Part shown: positions 20,514 to 33,234 of the stretch, in pieces
How the letters are laid out: each line of letters starts with the position of its first letter
Position numbering within the stretch: the stretch's first letter is position 1
NCBI RefSeq assembly: GCF_030272615.1
Contig: NC_081415.1
Span: forward strand, 235,163,803-235,227,802
Direction of reading: 5' to 3'
DNA length: 64,000 nucleotides
DNA from: Cryptomeria japonica
Lineage: Eukaryota > Streptophyta > Pinopsida > Cupressales > Cupressaceae
Program-made: the position numbers and the translations under genes
The notes under the pieces: model-generated
What the model was told of the DNA's origin: nothing
The model's input: the letters and a program-made list of their open reading frames with translations, nothing else
Database searches by the model: none

Positions 20514-21774
20514 TGTAAAGCGGAAAAATCGAACCCTAGTTGTTCTCCCCTCCCCAACTCCAAGGAGAGAGAAGGGAGAGTCACTACGGTTGATGGTTTT
20601 CACTTAGGAGAGACTTTACATTCAAAAGAGGGGTTGAAACCCACAAGATCCAATCCCACACAATGCAGGATTGGATTCTAAATGAGTTTCAAGGGTTAAG
20701 ACATCAAGGATACCCTCTTTTGTAAAGAATGTAGATAGAATGATTGAACTAGGAATGCATGTAAAGTAGGAAAGATTCACTTATAAATAGAGATAGGGAT
20801 ACGGGATGAAGCTGCGGACCTAGAATTAGCAGTAAAATGTCGAGACGGTGCTGTCCTACAAATTTGAGCGAAAGTTGATGGGAAGATGGCACCCGACATG
20901 CACACGGTCCTCCGAAAAATCCGCGAAACGAAGGGGGATCTATTCATCTCTGCACAAGGATTCCAGATCTTCAATTACAGCCACATACCTGCAACCTACA
21001 CACAGAAAAGAGAGGATGATTGGGGGGTTAGGGATTAGGGGTTTGCCTTTAGGTCAAACCCCGGTTTTGGAATTAACCAAGAAATGAGAATGCTGTAAAT
21101 GTAAATGTTTGTAATGTAAACAAGTACTGATACCTTGTTGTAAGAATGTTTGTATTCTTACATGCGAAGGTGTAATGTATGTTGTATGTTGTATGTTGTA
21201 TGTGATCTCCTCTTCAATGGTTGAATCCTTTTCTTGAATGCAACACTTAGCCTTGAAAGGAGACTTAGAATGCTCAATTGCTTGAAGGAATGCTTGAATG
21301 CTTGAATGTTTGAATGTTTGAATATCGCTTTCGCCTCTTGCTCTTGCTTATTTCCTTCCTCCCTTCCTAGGAGAGGAAAAGTAGTTTATATACTTGTCAA
21401 TTAGGGTTGATAGACTGATTTTTCCGACCTTAGGCTGACCAGGAAACATTATTTCCTGAATTGTAAACTTAAACACCCGATGCCCAAAAGAGACCGGGCC
21501 CAAAATAGGGCCAGGGACCAGGGTGCTAGGCGCCATGGTCCTGGGGGACCAGGGTGCTGGGTGCCATGGTCCTGAAGGACTAGGGCGCTGGGTGCCATGG
21601 TCCCACCTCCCGGGATAGCAGGGTGCAAGGAGGGATTAGGCCAAGGTGCAGAAAATGCAGTTTTTGGTGTCGTAAACAGGTTTCGGGGTCTCCATTCAGG
21701 TTCAATGTTGCGCCACCATCGTGAAGACCCAAATGCAATCGAAATTGCAAGTGTCACAATTTTAGGACGCTACA
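20514..21774 (-). repeat. 3' LTR of the gag-protease element
   Basis: 1261 bp. It differs from the other LTR at roughly 4% of positions by eye, mostly transitions, and this copy has lost more CG sites. It carries three degenerate GACCAGGGYGCTGGGYGCCA units at 21509-21605 and ATGTTGTATGTTGTATG repeats near 21180. Confidence 0.95.
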
Positions 21775-21789
21775 TTTAGCCCCCACTTT
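21775..21789 (-). promoter_or_regulatory. Polypurine tract
   Basis: The minus strand reads AAAGTGGGGGCTAAA directly against the 3' LTR: the plus-strand priming site. Confidence 0.9.
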
Positions 21790-22526
21790 AGCGGGAGTAT
21801 AAGCGTACGCTCATACTTCCGGTAAAGTACAAGGAAACAACATTGAAAAACTTTCACCACATCAAGGAGGCAAGATACACCAAGCCCCCAGTGGACTGAG
21901 GATCTTACGACTTCGATTGACAAAGTAAAAGGGAAGATCATGAGGGAGAACCATGACTGTCAGTAGTAAGGTTCCCTCACTATGAGTCATGCAAGAAAGA
22001 TATCAAAAATTTTCAAGGCAAAGCTAAATTTGTCAAGAAATTTCCAGTATCTTGAAAAGATATGAAGGGGATGTATGCCCCCTACGTTAAAGCGATCGCA
22101 CATGCCTCACCGGGGGTGATTGCTTTAAGGTAGTGATACATATAAGAAATGAGAAGGGAAAGGAGCACGTTATCACAAGGATTTAGCCCCCAAGTGTGAG
22201 ATAAGCCCAAGGATAATAGACACAGAACACAAAGCACGAGGTGACTTCGCTTTCCTCGGGGTCAGTATGCTGTATGATAATTCATGTATATCATATGTAT
22301 GTATGCATAATTGTTCTTCATTCCCCAATCAAGGAAGGTCACCTAGAAGAAGGGAACACATGTGTCTTTTGAGTCAACATGAGAGAGACCAAAAGAGATC
22401 TCAATGTTTTGCATCGTCCTCAAGTAGACAACACTAAGGACAACAAATAGAAGAATGAGAATAACACATAGAAGAAATAACAAAAGAGATCAAGAGAGGA
22501 GGAGAGAGTCTGCTATGCTAATGAAA

Positions 22527-25500
22527 CTAGTCTAGCACGTCATCTACCCCCCTATCTTCCTGATCAATATTTCGGGAAGGTAGGAAACATGCTAGATGAG
22601 GAACATCCAACACAGCAGATGGAGCTATCACAAGATCCAAACAAGGGCTATGTTCATGTCCCAAGCCACGTTGTTCTTGTCTAGGAGCTAGGATAAGTGC
22701 TTTAGAAAATTCGTTAGATAAATGGTTATCAACATCAACATATTCATATTCACTATCAGAATGAACAGGAGTAACATTTTCATCATGAATAACATTTTCA
22801 TCTATATCATCATCAAGATTTATAAAAATAGGATCTTTAACTCGCACAGGATCAAGACCATCATGCATCTTATGTTTAGGAGATTTCAGCTCAATCGTCG
22901 GCTAAGGAGAAAGTGGAATAATACTAGCTGAAGGTGTTTTTGGGGATTGCAAAGTTTGAGAAGCAGCTGTCTGAGCTCTAAGACGACGCTTTCATCGGCG
23001 TTCACATGCAGAACGATTTCGTCTAGTCTTAGTAGGAAGTTGAGAAGATTGAGGAGGAGGAATGTTCTCATCCTTATCACTTGGGTGTTTAGGTTGTGGT
23101 CTCTTAGGTTGAACAATAGGAGAAGAGGAAGGTCTCTTCTCTCCATAAGAGGAAGGAGGAGGAACTGCTCCATATAAGGGAGGAATATTTGGTTTAGGAA
23201 GGAGACCAAGTCCATCATGACGAGGAGGGATAGGTCTACTTTTAGGAAGTTTATTAGATATAGGCATAATCACATTCATAGGGATGGGTTGGGAATCTTC
23301 TTGAGGAAAGACATTAGTTTTATCTTTCAAAGGAAGAACTTCCTTCTCAAGAACGATAGGAATATCAAGTTTGGGTGTTCTAGGTTCACTTAGAGATAGA
23401 ATCATATCTTTTTTCCACCTTTGATAAGATTTGAAAAGATGATCACTTCGCGGAGGAAGAGATTGGAATTGTTTAGGCCAAAAGTAATCAATAGGAACGC
23501 TAGAAGTTCTTTCAGCTGGTTTAAAGAGACTATGATTGACAGTAACAACTTCACCATTATGGGGAAATTTCAAACACTTGTGAATAGGAGAAGCAATAGC
23601 TTTCATGGAAGATAGCCAAGGATAGCCTAGCTTCACATGAAATTGTTCGGACGATGGAATAATAGCAAAGTCCACATCAAGGGATTTGTTATGGACCTCA
23701 ATAGGTAATGTAATAGAACCAATTGCAGGAGAAGAAAATGCATCAAATAATTTCACAACCACATTTGTTTCATCATAGATCACTTGATTTAATTGCAAAG
23801 TAAAAAGAAATTCTTCAATAATGACATTAACCATACAAGAAGGATCAATAAGCACTCCACGGCAAGGTGTATTCTTGACTTTTGCAACTATATATAAAGG
23901 ACCATCAGGTGCCCTAATAGTTTCACTGGAATCAAAGGTGATGGAAGGTTCTTTAGGGATTTTCTGCTGTTCTACAAAGTTAATCACATTCGGAGTCATG
24001 GACACAAGATCATCAGGTGAGACAGAGGAATCAGTAGTATCAATCGTATTAGAGGTATGAGAAGGCAATGGATCAGTAAAAATCTTAAGATTTTGGTTAG
24101 GAGGAGCTACAGATGTGTTGCCTTTATCATTCACACCAGAAACAGAGATAGTATTATTATCAATCAAATCTTGAATTTTACCCTTTAAAGCAAAACATTT
24201 TTCAGTATCATGCCCAGGATGATGATGAAATTGACAAAAAGATTTGTTATGAAAATAGGGTGAATTAATCTTTGCAGGATCTATTTGCTTTATAGGAGGA
24301 AGAGTAAGCACATTTTGTTCCAATAACTTATTCATAATACTATGCAATGATTCATTCAAAGGAGTAAACTTTCTTTCTTTCTTGAAAAACTTAGAAATAG
24401 GAGGCACACCTGATGCTGCATTCACATTGTTGTTGATGATGTTTTCATTGAATTTAATGGACTCTCTGTTCGGTTTAAACTTCCCAAATGGTTGTTGACT
24501 ACTATCACCCTTATCACTCGGAGCCATAGGATTTGCTTGTTCCATTTGACTCATAGTCAGTTGATAATTGTGAAGAGTTGCGCACAACTGTTGGAAAGAA
24601 GTAAACTCAGAAAACAGAAGTTTTTCTCTAATATCTTTTTGTAAATTAGAAATAAAGATTCTTTGAATATCATTGTCAGGTACTGGAAAAGAAATTTGAG
24701 CGTACAAATGCTTATATCTACCGATGAAATCAGTCACTTTTTCTTTAACACCTTGTTTACAATGCATTAAATCAATCAAAGTAACTTTAGGACTTATATT
24801 CTTTTGAAATTGTTGAATAAAAGCATTTGCAAGTTGTTCGAAAGAAGAAATAGAATAGGAAGGCAACGAGCAATACCATTGTAGGGCTTTATCTCTTAAT
24901 GTTCTAGTAAACAGTTTTGCAAGCAACCTTTGGTCATAAGCAAAATCGGTACATATTGTTTGAAACGTCTTAACATGTGTTGGACGATCACCCTTACCAT
25001 TATAAAGCTCCAAATGTGGAATTTCAACATGTTAAGGGGGAATAGCTCGAACAATGTCAAGAGAAAGTGGGCTCGCGACATCAAATGTGGGCACACTAAA
25101 CTTAGATTGATTCATAGAGGCAATTTGTTGCTGTAAAGAAGAGACAGTTTGTGCAAGATTGTTAATGGTCGCTTCAGTCGAAGAGTTCATATTAGACGTG
25201 TTAGATTGTGATGGAGGTGTTATGTTATTGAAAGAAGGTATTGATTGAGAGTAAGGTGGTGGGACACTATGATAGTTAGTCATAGGAGATGATTGGAAAG
25301 GAGGAACACTACAAGGAGGAATGGAATGGTTAAATGAATTGCCCCCTTGCGTCATGTTCATTTGTGGAGATATAAGAGGAACACTCATTGAAGGAATGAA
25401 TGAAGAAGTTGGATTGAATGAAGGAAGAAGGTTGATTGAAGAAGAAGGATTGCCCCCATGACTAGTGATCATAGGAGGAATGTCTTGTATTGAAGTAGTC

Positions 25501-25976
25501 ATTATGTTTGATGTAAAAGTAGGTTTACTAGCAATAGGAGTTGTCAAAGGAATAGAATGATTAACTTGAGTAGGAGGTTGTGTATAACCTAAAGTTTCGG
25601 CACAACTCTTCATAGGCATCACATTCAAATCCACAATGTGTGCAATACCACGCAAAATATCAATTCCATTCTTATCACTTTGAACCATATGTTTTAGACC
25701 CTCAATTAATGAAAGAGCTTCACTATCAGGGTATTCTTGAGACATCCATTGTCGAAAATCATCAAATTGGTTATCCAATTTCGAAAGTTGTTCCACAGAA
25801 ACCTCATGGAGAGCTTCTTCATCATTAAGAGGATTAGAGGAATTACCCATGTCCTCGTTAAAAAGGCCATTCAAATTAGGTTCCATCTCCTCAGTAATTA
25901 AACCTTGGAAAGACTTAATTCTAAGGCTTCGTCTAACGGGAATAGTGTAAGTAGGGCTTATTGTTGTAAAACTCAT
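22527..25976 (-). pseudogene. Gag-protease polyprotein, about 1150 codons with three in-frame stops
   Basis: One reading frame runs from MSFTTISPTYTIPVRRSL (25976) to a natural stop at 22527. The first 314 residues are a Ser/Pro/Asn-rich N-terminus. The Retrotrans_gag core follows (HLELYNGKGD, DKALQWYCSLP, ANAFIQQFQ), then CQFHHHPGHDTEKC resembling a zinc knuckle. Next is a protease-like segment, GVLIDPSCMVNVI, with DPS where active enzymes have D-(T/S)-G, and then LGYPWLSSM. The tail is proline-rich, then acidic. Stops at 25032 (TAA), 22992 (TGA) and 22902 (TAG) are each explained by one C-to-T change. There is no RT downstream. Confidence 0.85.
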
Positions 25977-27140
25977 GCACTAAAGAGAGAGAGAAGATTT
26001 TGAATTTTAGAGGTAGCAAATTTCAATAAAATCAGCCAATCTCCTAGATTTAAGCTGTTAAATGCAATCAGGAGAATCTCCCAAAATTTCAGAAAAAATG
26101 TCAGGGACCATGGCGAACGGAGTGCACACGGTCCTCGCAACTTTTTTCGAAATTTTCAGGGATGAAAGTTATGATGATTTTAAAGCTAATCTGAAAAAAT
26201 TGAGTGATTTTACGATATGTAGATAGGCCAAATTAAAGTTGCAATCTCAAAATTGAACCCTAACAAGATTTTTGTAAAATGTAAAATTTGAATTTTGAAA
26301 AAGAGGGGGAAACTGAAATTTTGAATTTTATGATTTTAGAGGGAATACTAAAAGCAATGCAAGTTTTGAAATTTAAAAGTTGACTCAATTTCATGCAAAA
26401 TTCAAATTTGAAAGTGGAAATCAAGGTTATTGCAATTAAACACTTAATTTCAAAAGTCACAAATTGTAAAAATTTGAATAAAGCATTGAAATTTTGAATG
26501 AATGCCAACACACTTTTCAGATTTAGGACTGTAAGAAACACAATTTTGATATAAATTTCAATTTCAATGATTTTTGAATGATTAGAAGCCTCAATCCAAG
26601 CAATCGCTAGACCAACTTTGACTTTAATTTTGAAAGTGTTAAAATTGATAAGATCAGCCAAAATTCTGGATTTTAGCAGAAAAATACAGTAAGATCTAGC
26701 TCCCGAAATTTCAGAAAAAATGTCAGGGACGATGGCGCTCGGGGTGCACACGGTCCTCACAACTTTTTTCCAAATTTTCAAGGATGAGAGATATTGTGAT
26801 TTTATTGCGGAATCCAAAGTTACAGCCGATTTGGAAGTGTTTTGATTAGTGAAATTATCAGTCAAAGGTTGAATCAAGAAGGTCTTAAAAATTAGGGTTT
26901 TGACATTTAACCACTTAATTTTCAGAATTGAAGCACAAATATGAATTGACAATTTGCAATAGAAGGGTAAATCTGAAACAAGCATTAACAATTAAACATT
27001 CCACAAGTTCAATTACTAAAAAGAAAATTTTAGGGTTTTTATGCAATTAACCTCTAAAATTTGCAAAAGATCAAACATGGAAATGTAATTAAGGAAGCAA
27101 ATTTTTCAGATCTAACCATGAATAATCAGAATTAGGATGT
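25977..27140 (-). other. Untranslated leader of the gag-protease element with internal duplication
   Basis: A block around TTTCAGAAAAAATGTCAGGG plus GTGCACACGGTCCTC occurs at 26080-26160 and 26700-26780, about 620 bp apart. A related GTGCACACGGTCCTC phrase lies in both LTRs (near 20897 and 27546). A 243-codon frame here (26260-26991, minus) is Ile/Lys/Phe-rich, AT-driven, and not convincing as a protein. Confidence 0.6.
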
Positions 27141-27157
27141 TCACGTCGGGTTCACCA
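27141..27157 (-). promoter_or_regulatory. Primer-binding site of the gag-protease element
   Basis: The minus strand reads TGGTGAACCCGACGTGA, three bases from the 5' LTR. The TGG start pairs with a tRNA CCA end. It is not the initiator-Met type used by the other elements here, and I do not assign the tRNA. Confidence 0.75.
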
Positions 27158-27160
27158 AAA

Positions 27161-28421
27161 TGTAAAGCGGAAAAATCGAACCCTAGTTGTTCTCCCCTCC
27201 CCAACTCCAAGGAGAGAGAAGGGAGAGTAACTAGGGTTGATGGTTTTCACTTAGGAGAGACTTTACATTCAAAAGAGGGGTTGAAACCCACAAGATCCAA
27301 TCCCACACAATGCAGAATTGGATTCTAAATGAGTTTCAAGGGTTAAGACATCAAGGATACCCTCTTTTGTAAAGAATGTAGATAGAATGATTGAACTAGG
27401 AATGCATGTAAAGTAGGAAAGATTCACTTATAAACAGAGATAGGGATACGGGATGAAGCTACGGACCTAGAATTAGCAGTAAAATGTCGAGACGGTGCTG
27501 TCCTGCAAATTTGAGCGAAAGTTGACGGGACGATGGTGCCCGGCGTGCACACGGTCCTCCGAAAAATCCGCGAAACGAAGGGGGATCTGTTCGTCTCTGC
27601 ACAAGGATTCCAGATCTTCAATTACAGCCGCGTACCTGCAACCTACAGACAGAAAAGAGAGGACGATTGGGGGGTTAGGGATTAGGGGTTTGCCTTTAGG
27701 TCAAACCCCGGTTTTGGAGTTAACCAAGAAATGAGAATGTTGTAAATGTAAATGTTTGTAATGTAAACAAGTACTAATACCTTGTTGTAAGAATGTTTGT
27801 ATTCTTACATGCGAAGGTGTAATGCATGTTGTATGTTGTATGTTGTATGTGATCTCCTCTTCAATGGTTGAATCCTTGTCTTGAATGCAACACTTAGCCT
27901 TGAATGGAGACTTAGAATGCTCAATTGCTTGAAGGAATGCTTGAATGCTTGAATGTTTGAATGTTTGAATATCACTTTCGCCTCTTGCTCTTGCTTATTT
28001 TCTTCCTCCCTTCCTAGGAGAGGAAAAGTAGTTTATATGCTTGTCAATTAGGGTTGATAGATTGATTTTTTCGACCTTAGGCCGACCAGGAAACATTATT
28101 TCTCGAATTGCAAACTTAAAGACCCGATGCCCAAAAGAGACCGGGCCCAAAATAGGGCCAGGGACCAGGGCGCTGGGCGCCATGGTCCTGGGGGACCAGG
28201 GTGCTGGGCGCCATGGACCTGAAGGACTAGGGCACTGGGCGCCATGGTCCCACCTCCCGAGACAGCAGGGTGCAAGGAGGGATCAGGCCAAGGTGCAGAA
28301 AATGCAGTTTTTGGTGTCGCAAACAGGTTTCGGGGTCTCCATTCAGGTTCAACGTTGCGCCGCCATCGTGAAGACCCAAATGCAGTCGAAATTGCAAGTG
28401 TCACAATTTTAGGACGCTACA
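27161..28421 (-). repeat. 5' LTR of the gag-protease element
   Basis: 1261 bp, same length as its partner. It retains more CG dinucleotides (for example CCCGGCGTGCACACGG). The three GC-rich units lie at 28161-28250. Promoter elements were not identified with confidence. Confidence 0.95.
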
Positions 28422-28426
28422 CAAAG
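28422..28426. repeat. Target-site duplication CAAAG, right
   Basis: Matches 20509-20513. Confidence 0.9.
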
Positions 28427-29219
28427 TAACACTAACAGAAAACTTTGATGACAATCTAATACACATCACTGTTGAACTTACCCTTGTCTCATATAACCCT
28501 ATGTTGGTTAGGCCCGATAATAATTAGAAGATCCTAATTACTACTGTCCTAAACCTTGCATTGACCATCACAATTTCACAATGAGTTGAGTTAATTAGTC
28601 CATTAGCGAGATTGGGAAAGAGTTTGGTATTGAGTTAGGTGTTGGTGGAAGGTTTCGGGAGGTACACTATCATCATAATTAATGTTAGAGAGTGTTGTGT
28701 GAAGAAGAATGGCCACAAAAGGAGTTACTCTCCTAAGTGCTTGAGACTGTCACAAAAAGTGAGTGTTGCAGCTATGAATCTTCCTTTGACCTTTGTGTGT
28801 TTGGGAGGTTAAAGGCCCATGGTGGTATATAGTGAGTGGTTGGGAGGATAAAGACCCACATATCAACTATCTACTTTGACATCCTAGGATGATGTCCACC
28901 TACTCTAAAACCTTGTGGGCACTCTCTGTCTGATACTAACATATGCATAACATGTGCCTCTCATATAACCCTATGTTGGCTAGGCTCCACCATAATTAGA
29001 AGATCCTAATTACTAAAAACACTAGATTCTCCCCTAAAAGGTTGTTGAGTCATAGAAGGCCTAGCTTGATAGCCCCATAGTCTCTCATACCTAAAATATC
29101 CTTGTGTCTATGATGGTCAAATGTGACTACCTTATGTCCCCTACTATGCTCTAGACCTTTGCCCGTAATATTGATACTATTGGGTTTTTCTTTGTAAATC
29201 ACATAGTAAGCCTAAATTA
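28427..29219. other. Noncoding CACTA interior with a direct repeat
   Basis: A phrase of about 60 bp containing ATATAACCCTATGTTGG and TTAGAAGATCCTAATTACTA occurs near 28490 and again near 28965. No gene is recognised. Confidence 0.5.
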
Positions 29220-29700
29220 TCCTTTGAAAGATGGGGAGGCCTATGGACACTTTAGTCCCTTCATCAAGGTTACAAACTTCTCTCATGCCTCTTGTGTCCT
29301 CCCATGTACCTCCTTTTCCATAAGAGACTTTGCCATAGCAAACCTAAAGTCATTTGGATTGGTAATGTGTAGGAAAACTAAAAATTTGGGCTTTCCACCC
29401 CTAATGAAATAATTGACAAGTAACTTGTCTTGAATGTAATTTACAAACTACAAGAACTCCAAAAACTAACTCTCGTGTTGAGCCACTATGAAACCTTATT
29501 ATGTAAATTGTGAAACTTGTCTATGCATCTCTGTCAAAAATATTTTGAAATAGAACACACTTTGAAGCACTCCAAAATGGTATATGGAGAGGGTTTCCAA
29601 TGTGAGTTGGTGCATTTTATCCTCCCAGTACCACAAGGTGGAATCAAGTCCTCTCAAAAATTGCATTGAAAATTATGCCTTTAGGTTGCTCACATATAGA
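29220..29700 (-). pseudogene. Degenerate gag-like remnant
   Basis: The minus strand, ignoring stops, reads MHRQVSQFT, GFIVAQHES, then FVNYIQDKLLVNYFIRGGKP and NPNDFRFAMAKSLMEKE. This resembles the C-terminal half of Ty3/Gypsy gag (the region ending in a YFIRGLKP-like phrase). Multiple stops. The identification rests on a few motifs only. Confidence 0.4.
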
Positions 29701-29841
29701 TGAAACCCAAAGCATAAGTCCAAGCTAAGTAACCAAGACTTATCCTCAACCCCATTTGTGGATCTTAAAAATGTAGAGGATTGGAGATGAAGCAACTCTT
29801 GAATATGATCCTTTGGCTCATCATATGTGCTTTCTATAGTC

Positions 29842-29846
29842 TATAC
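29842..29846. repeat. Target-site duplication TATAC, left
   Basis: TATAC precedes the left LTR and recurs at 37458-37462 after the right LTR. Confidence 0.85.
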
Positions 29847-31361
29847 TATTAGTTAAGATGAGAGATGGGGCGGGTGAATCATAAAAACTCACAATGCAAT
29901 ATATTTATCAGATTCAACCTCGGTAACATTAGCTAATATGCAACTATGACTATAAATCATTCAAACTCATAAACGGATACACTTAAGACATCATAACACA
30001 TTTAACACCAGATTTAACATGGAAACCCAAATAGGGAAAAACCACTGTGGGATTTCAGACCCACTAAGAAATATACCCTTCTAGATTATGCTTGGTTAAA
30101 AGCTAATCCAGTTACAGATTACAAAAACACATTTCTAGATGTGACCCGGTTAAGGGATTTCCCTCACACTTGTTAGAGTCTTACACTTTGTTAGAAGTGA
30201 CCTTGTCAAAGGATTTCAAACACTCATTTAGAATGTTACCTTGCTAGAGGGTTTACAAATAAGACTGTTAAGTCCACTCGGTTAAGAGATTTTTTGTCAC
30301 TTACAAAATAAATGACAGTAATAAAATATATCTGCAACTTCACATCTGAAATGCTAAAGCAGATTCTATTTGCTCAAAACAATCTTGTCATACGACTTAT
30401 ATTGTCCCTTGTTGGGCTTGTTGGGCTTCTCAATCTGTTCTTCAATCAGATCTTCAAGCTTCTATGCTTGGTAAACATTACTATAGCATCATTGTGCATA
30501 CATTTGCCCGCATGCATTGTTCATCAACAATTCCTTATTTATAAACAATTTCTAACTGCTTAATCTCCTTGATCACATTTCCCATGATCAATTTTAGCCA
30601 TCAGATCTTCAAACTTGACTAGGTTCAATGTATTCTTCGATCTGAAAAATGTTTTACCTCACCTTGGAACTTGCATTCCTTCCTTGTAACTTGTGCTAGG
30701 TTAATGTGGTTCAATCTGGGCTGTAGATCTTCCTCTTGATTTTCCATGTCGTCGATCCTCAACAAACTTCTTATGCAGCATACCAATCATTTATTCATCT
30801 CCAGCTCATCAGCATCCTTCATTAAATAATGCTTTTATTCATCCAATGCGATCTATTATAACTCGGTTGTTACTTGGTAAATACTGAACTTCACTCGATA
30901 GACACTCTGCCTTCTTTAACCGATATCGATAACCTTAGGGTTTATCGGCTAGGTACCTTATGTTTTACCGACTAGGTGTTTTGCTCATTGACATAGTACA
31001 GTATTAAACTTATAATCAACAACATATGTAGGATATCAAAACAATCAAAACAACATGATCTCATCATTGTCTAACTCGGTAATAGTTGTCCATTGAATAA
31101 CTTATTATTCCCCTTCATTATTACATTCATTCTGTGTCACTTACCGACCTCTTAATACTCATCAAAACATACTTCTCAAGATATGGCAACATCATACTGA
31201 ATAAGAGAATCAATTTCTTGACATCAATGACAAAATAATATTATTAAGACAATAATCATCCTTTCACAGTTATATCAACAATCTCCAACAACCTTCTCAA
31301 TATCCTCATACCAACAAACTTACGGAAATGCCAACAATCTCCCTTTGTGAAAATGTTAACA
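29847..31361 (-). repeat. Copia 3' LTR
   Basis: 1515 bp. The terminal TG is mutated to TA (TATTAGTTAAG). It closely matches the 35940 LTR, with scattered substitutions and small indels. Confidence 0.95.
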
Positions 31362-31375
31362 ATCTCCCCCTTTGG
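31362..31375 (-). promoter_or_regulatory. Copia polypurine tract
   Basis: The minus strand reads CCAAAGGGGGAGAT directly against the 3' LTR. Confidence 0.9.
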
Positions 31376-31692
31376 CATTGATGGCAAAACCAACTTTAAG
31401 TGGTAATACCAACTGATTCGGATTCAGGTTGTTGTGTAGACTTCTCTTGAAGTCTTCTCCCCTTGTCATTAGTCTTCTCCATTTAGTCTTCGTCATTTAG
31501 ACTTCTCCCCCTTTGACAACAATGCCAAAAAGAAGAAACTAATTCATGATTTCTTCCTTTGTGAATTAATTTCCTTGAAGTCTCATTCATGGTCAGAGCA
31601 TCTTTGTCTTCAATCACTTTTTCCTATACAACTTTTAGGTGACCTCTTAAAGTGTAAAGCAGCATCAACTCATAGATAGTTATCCTTTAGAT

Positions 31693-32364
31693 TCATAGAA
31701 TTGATGCTTTCACCGAACTCTGTCTGTGAGTACTAGATAGGGGTAGGACCCCTAATTGACTTCTGAGATACTCAAAAGTATCCCTTGGCAATGGCTTTAT
31801 GAAAATATCTGCTATTTGTTCCTTTGAAGTGATATATTCCAGCACAAGTTTCTTCTCTTGAACTTCTTCTCTGAGATAATGATACTTTATAGAGATATGC
31901 TTTGTCTTAGAGTGCATTACCAAATTCTTGGAAATGTTAATGGCACTAGTATTATCACAGAATATAGTTACTAGCTTGGTAATTTTCTCATTCATACCTT
32001 CCAACAGTTGTTTGATCCATGCTATATTGGTACAATTCAATGCTGTAGCGACATATTCAACTTCAGCCATTGATTGTGAAATGCATCCTTGTTTCTTGCT
32101 AAGACAACTTACTAGTCTATCTCCCAAAAAGAAAGCTCCACCGCTTGTGCTTTTCCTGTCATCAATGTTTCCTGCCCAATCAGCATCACTATAGACTTTT
32201 AGGTCAAAAACATTCCCTTTTTGATATACTAAGCCATAATCTTCAGTGCCTCTTAGGTATCTGAAAATTCTCTTGATTGTTGTCAAATGAGTTTCTTTGG
32301 GATCTGCAGAAAATCTTGCAACTATACCTACTACATGTGCTATATCCGGCCTCCTGTGAACCAC
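31693..32364 (-). pseudogene. Copia RNase H domain
   Basis: Contains FRYLRGTEDYGLVYQ, YSDADWAGNIDDRKSTSGG, QSMAEVEYVA, DNTSAINISKN and HYLREEVQEKK. These are the ordered signature motifs of Copia RNase H, with the catalytic D (SDADWAG), E (AEVEY) and D (CDNTSA) kept. A stop separates it from the RT piece upstream (LQ-stop-VVHRRPDIAH, same frame). It ends about 330 bp before the LTR. Confidence 0.9.
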
Positions 32365-33200
32365 TTATTGCAGCTTTCCAATCATATATCGGTAAAGTGT
32401 CTCATCAACAGATGCAAATTCATCATTCTTTGATAGTTTGCAATTGGTAGTTATAGGAGTACTTATAGGTTTAGAATCCTCCACTCCAAATTTCTTCAGG
32501 ATTTCCTTTATATACTTGGATTGAGTAATGAAAATATCATTTTTCATTTGCAGTATCTATAAACCTATAAAATACTTTATTTCACTGATTAATGACATCT
32601 CAAATTCTTTGCACATTTCATTTCCACAAAAAATAATATCATCAACAAATATGGCTGAAAGTAGTATACCATTGTTTTCATCATTTTTCATATACATGTT
32701 GTTTTCACTCGTCCTTATAAATCCAATCTTGATCAAATAAGAGTGCAGTTTGTCATACCATGCTCTGGGTGCTTTCTTTAAACCATATAATGTTTTGTTC
32801 AGCTTACATACTTGATCTTTATTCTTGTCTTCAATAAATCCTTCAGGTTGTTCAATGTAAACTTCTTCTTATAATATACCATTTAAAAATGCAGATTTAA
32901 CATCCATTTGATATACCTTCAAATTTTTGTAAGCAGCATATACCAACAATGTTCTCACTCCTTCAAGTCTTGCCACCAGTGCAAAAGTCTCACCATAATC
33001 AATTCCTTCTTCTTGAGCATAGCCTTTGCACACTAGTCTTGCATTATTCTGAATGACCTCTCCTTTTTCATTTAGCTTGTTTCTGAAAATCCACTTGTAC
33101 CGATTACATTTTTCTCTTTTGGTCTTGGGACCAGTGTCCATGTTTCGTTCTTCTTGATTTGTTCAATCTCTTCTGTCATAGCATTTATCCAATCTTCATT
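32365..33200 (-). pseudogene. Copia reverse transcriptase
   Basis: The fingers part reads YKWIFRNKLNEKGEVIQNNA, RLVCKGYAQEEGIDYGETFA and QMDVKSAFLNG (33141-32869). After frame breaks comes LLSAIFVDDIIFCGNEM near 32650, with the catalytic VDD kept, then YIKEILKKFGVEDSKPISTP (32547-32365). RT copies element RNA into DNA. The frame is broken by at least two stops or shifts, so it is inactive. Confidence 0.9.
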
Positions 33201-33234
33201 ACTAAATGCTTCTTTTACTATCCTTGGTTCAAAT

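Larger units (their letters stand above)
20514..28421 (-). mobile_element. 7.9-kb LTR retrotransposon encoding only gag-protease (TR-GAG type)
   Basis: Two 1261-bp LTRs (TGTAAAGCGG...GACGCTACA), 5-bp TSD CAAAG, PBS and PPT are all present. Coding is on the minus strand, so the 5' LTR is the right one. The internal region encodes gag, a zinc-knuckle-like motif, a protease-like domain and an acidic tail, but no reverse transcriptase, RNase H or integrase. It must have moved using enzymes from a Ty3/Gypsy partner. Inserted into the CACTA element. Confidence 0.9.

Noticed and set aside
26260-26991. 243-codon frame in the leader of the gag-protease element
   Set aside because: Ile/Lys/Phe-rich AT-driven composition, spans a duplicated noncoding block, no domain.
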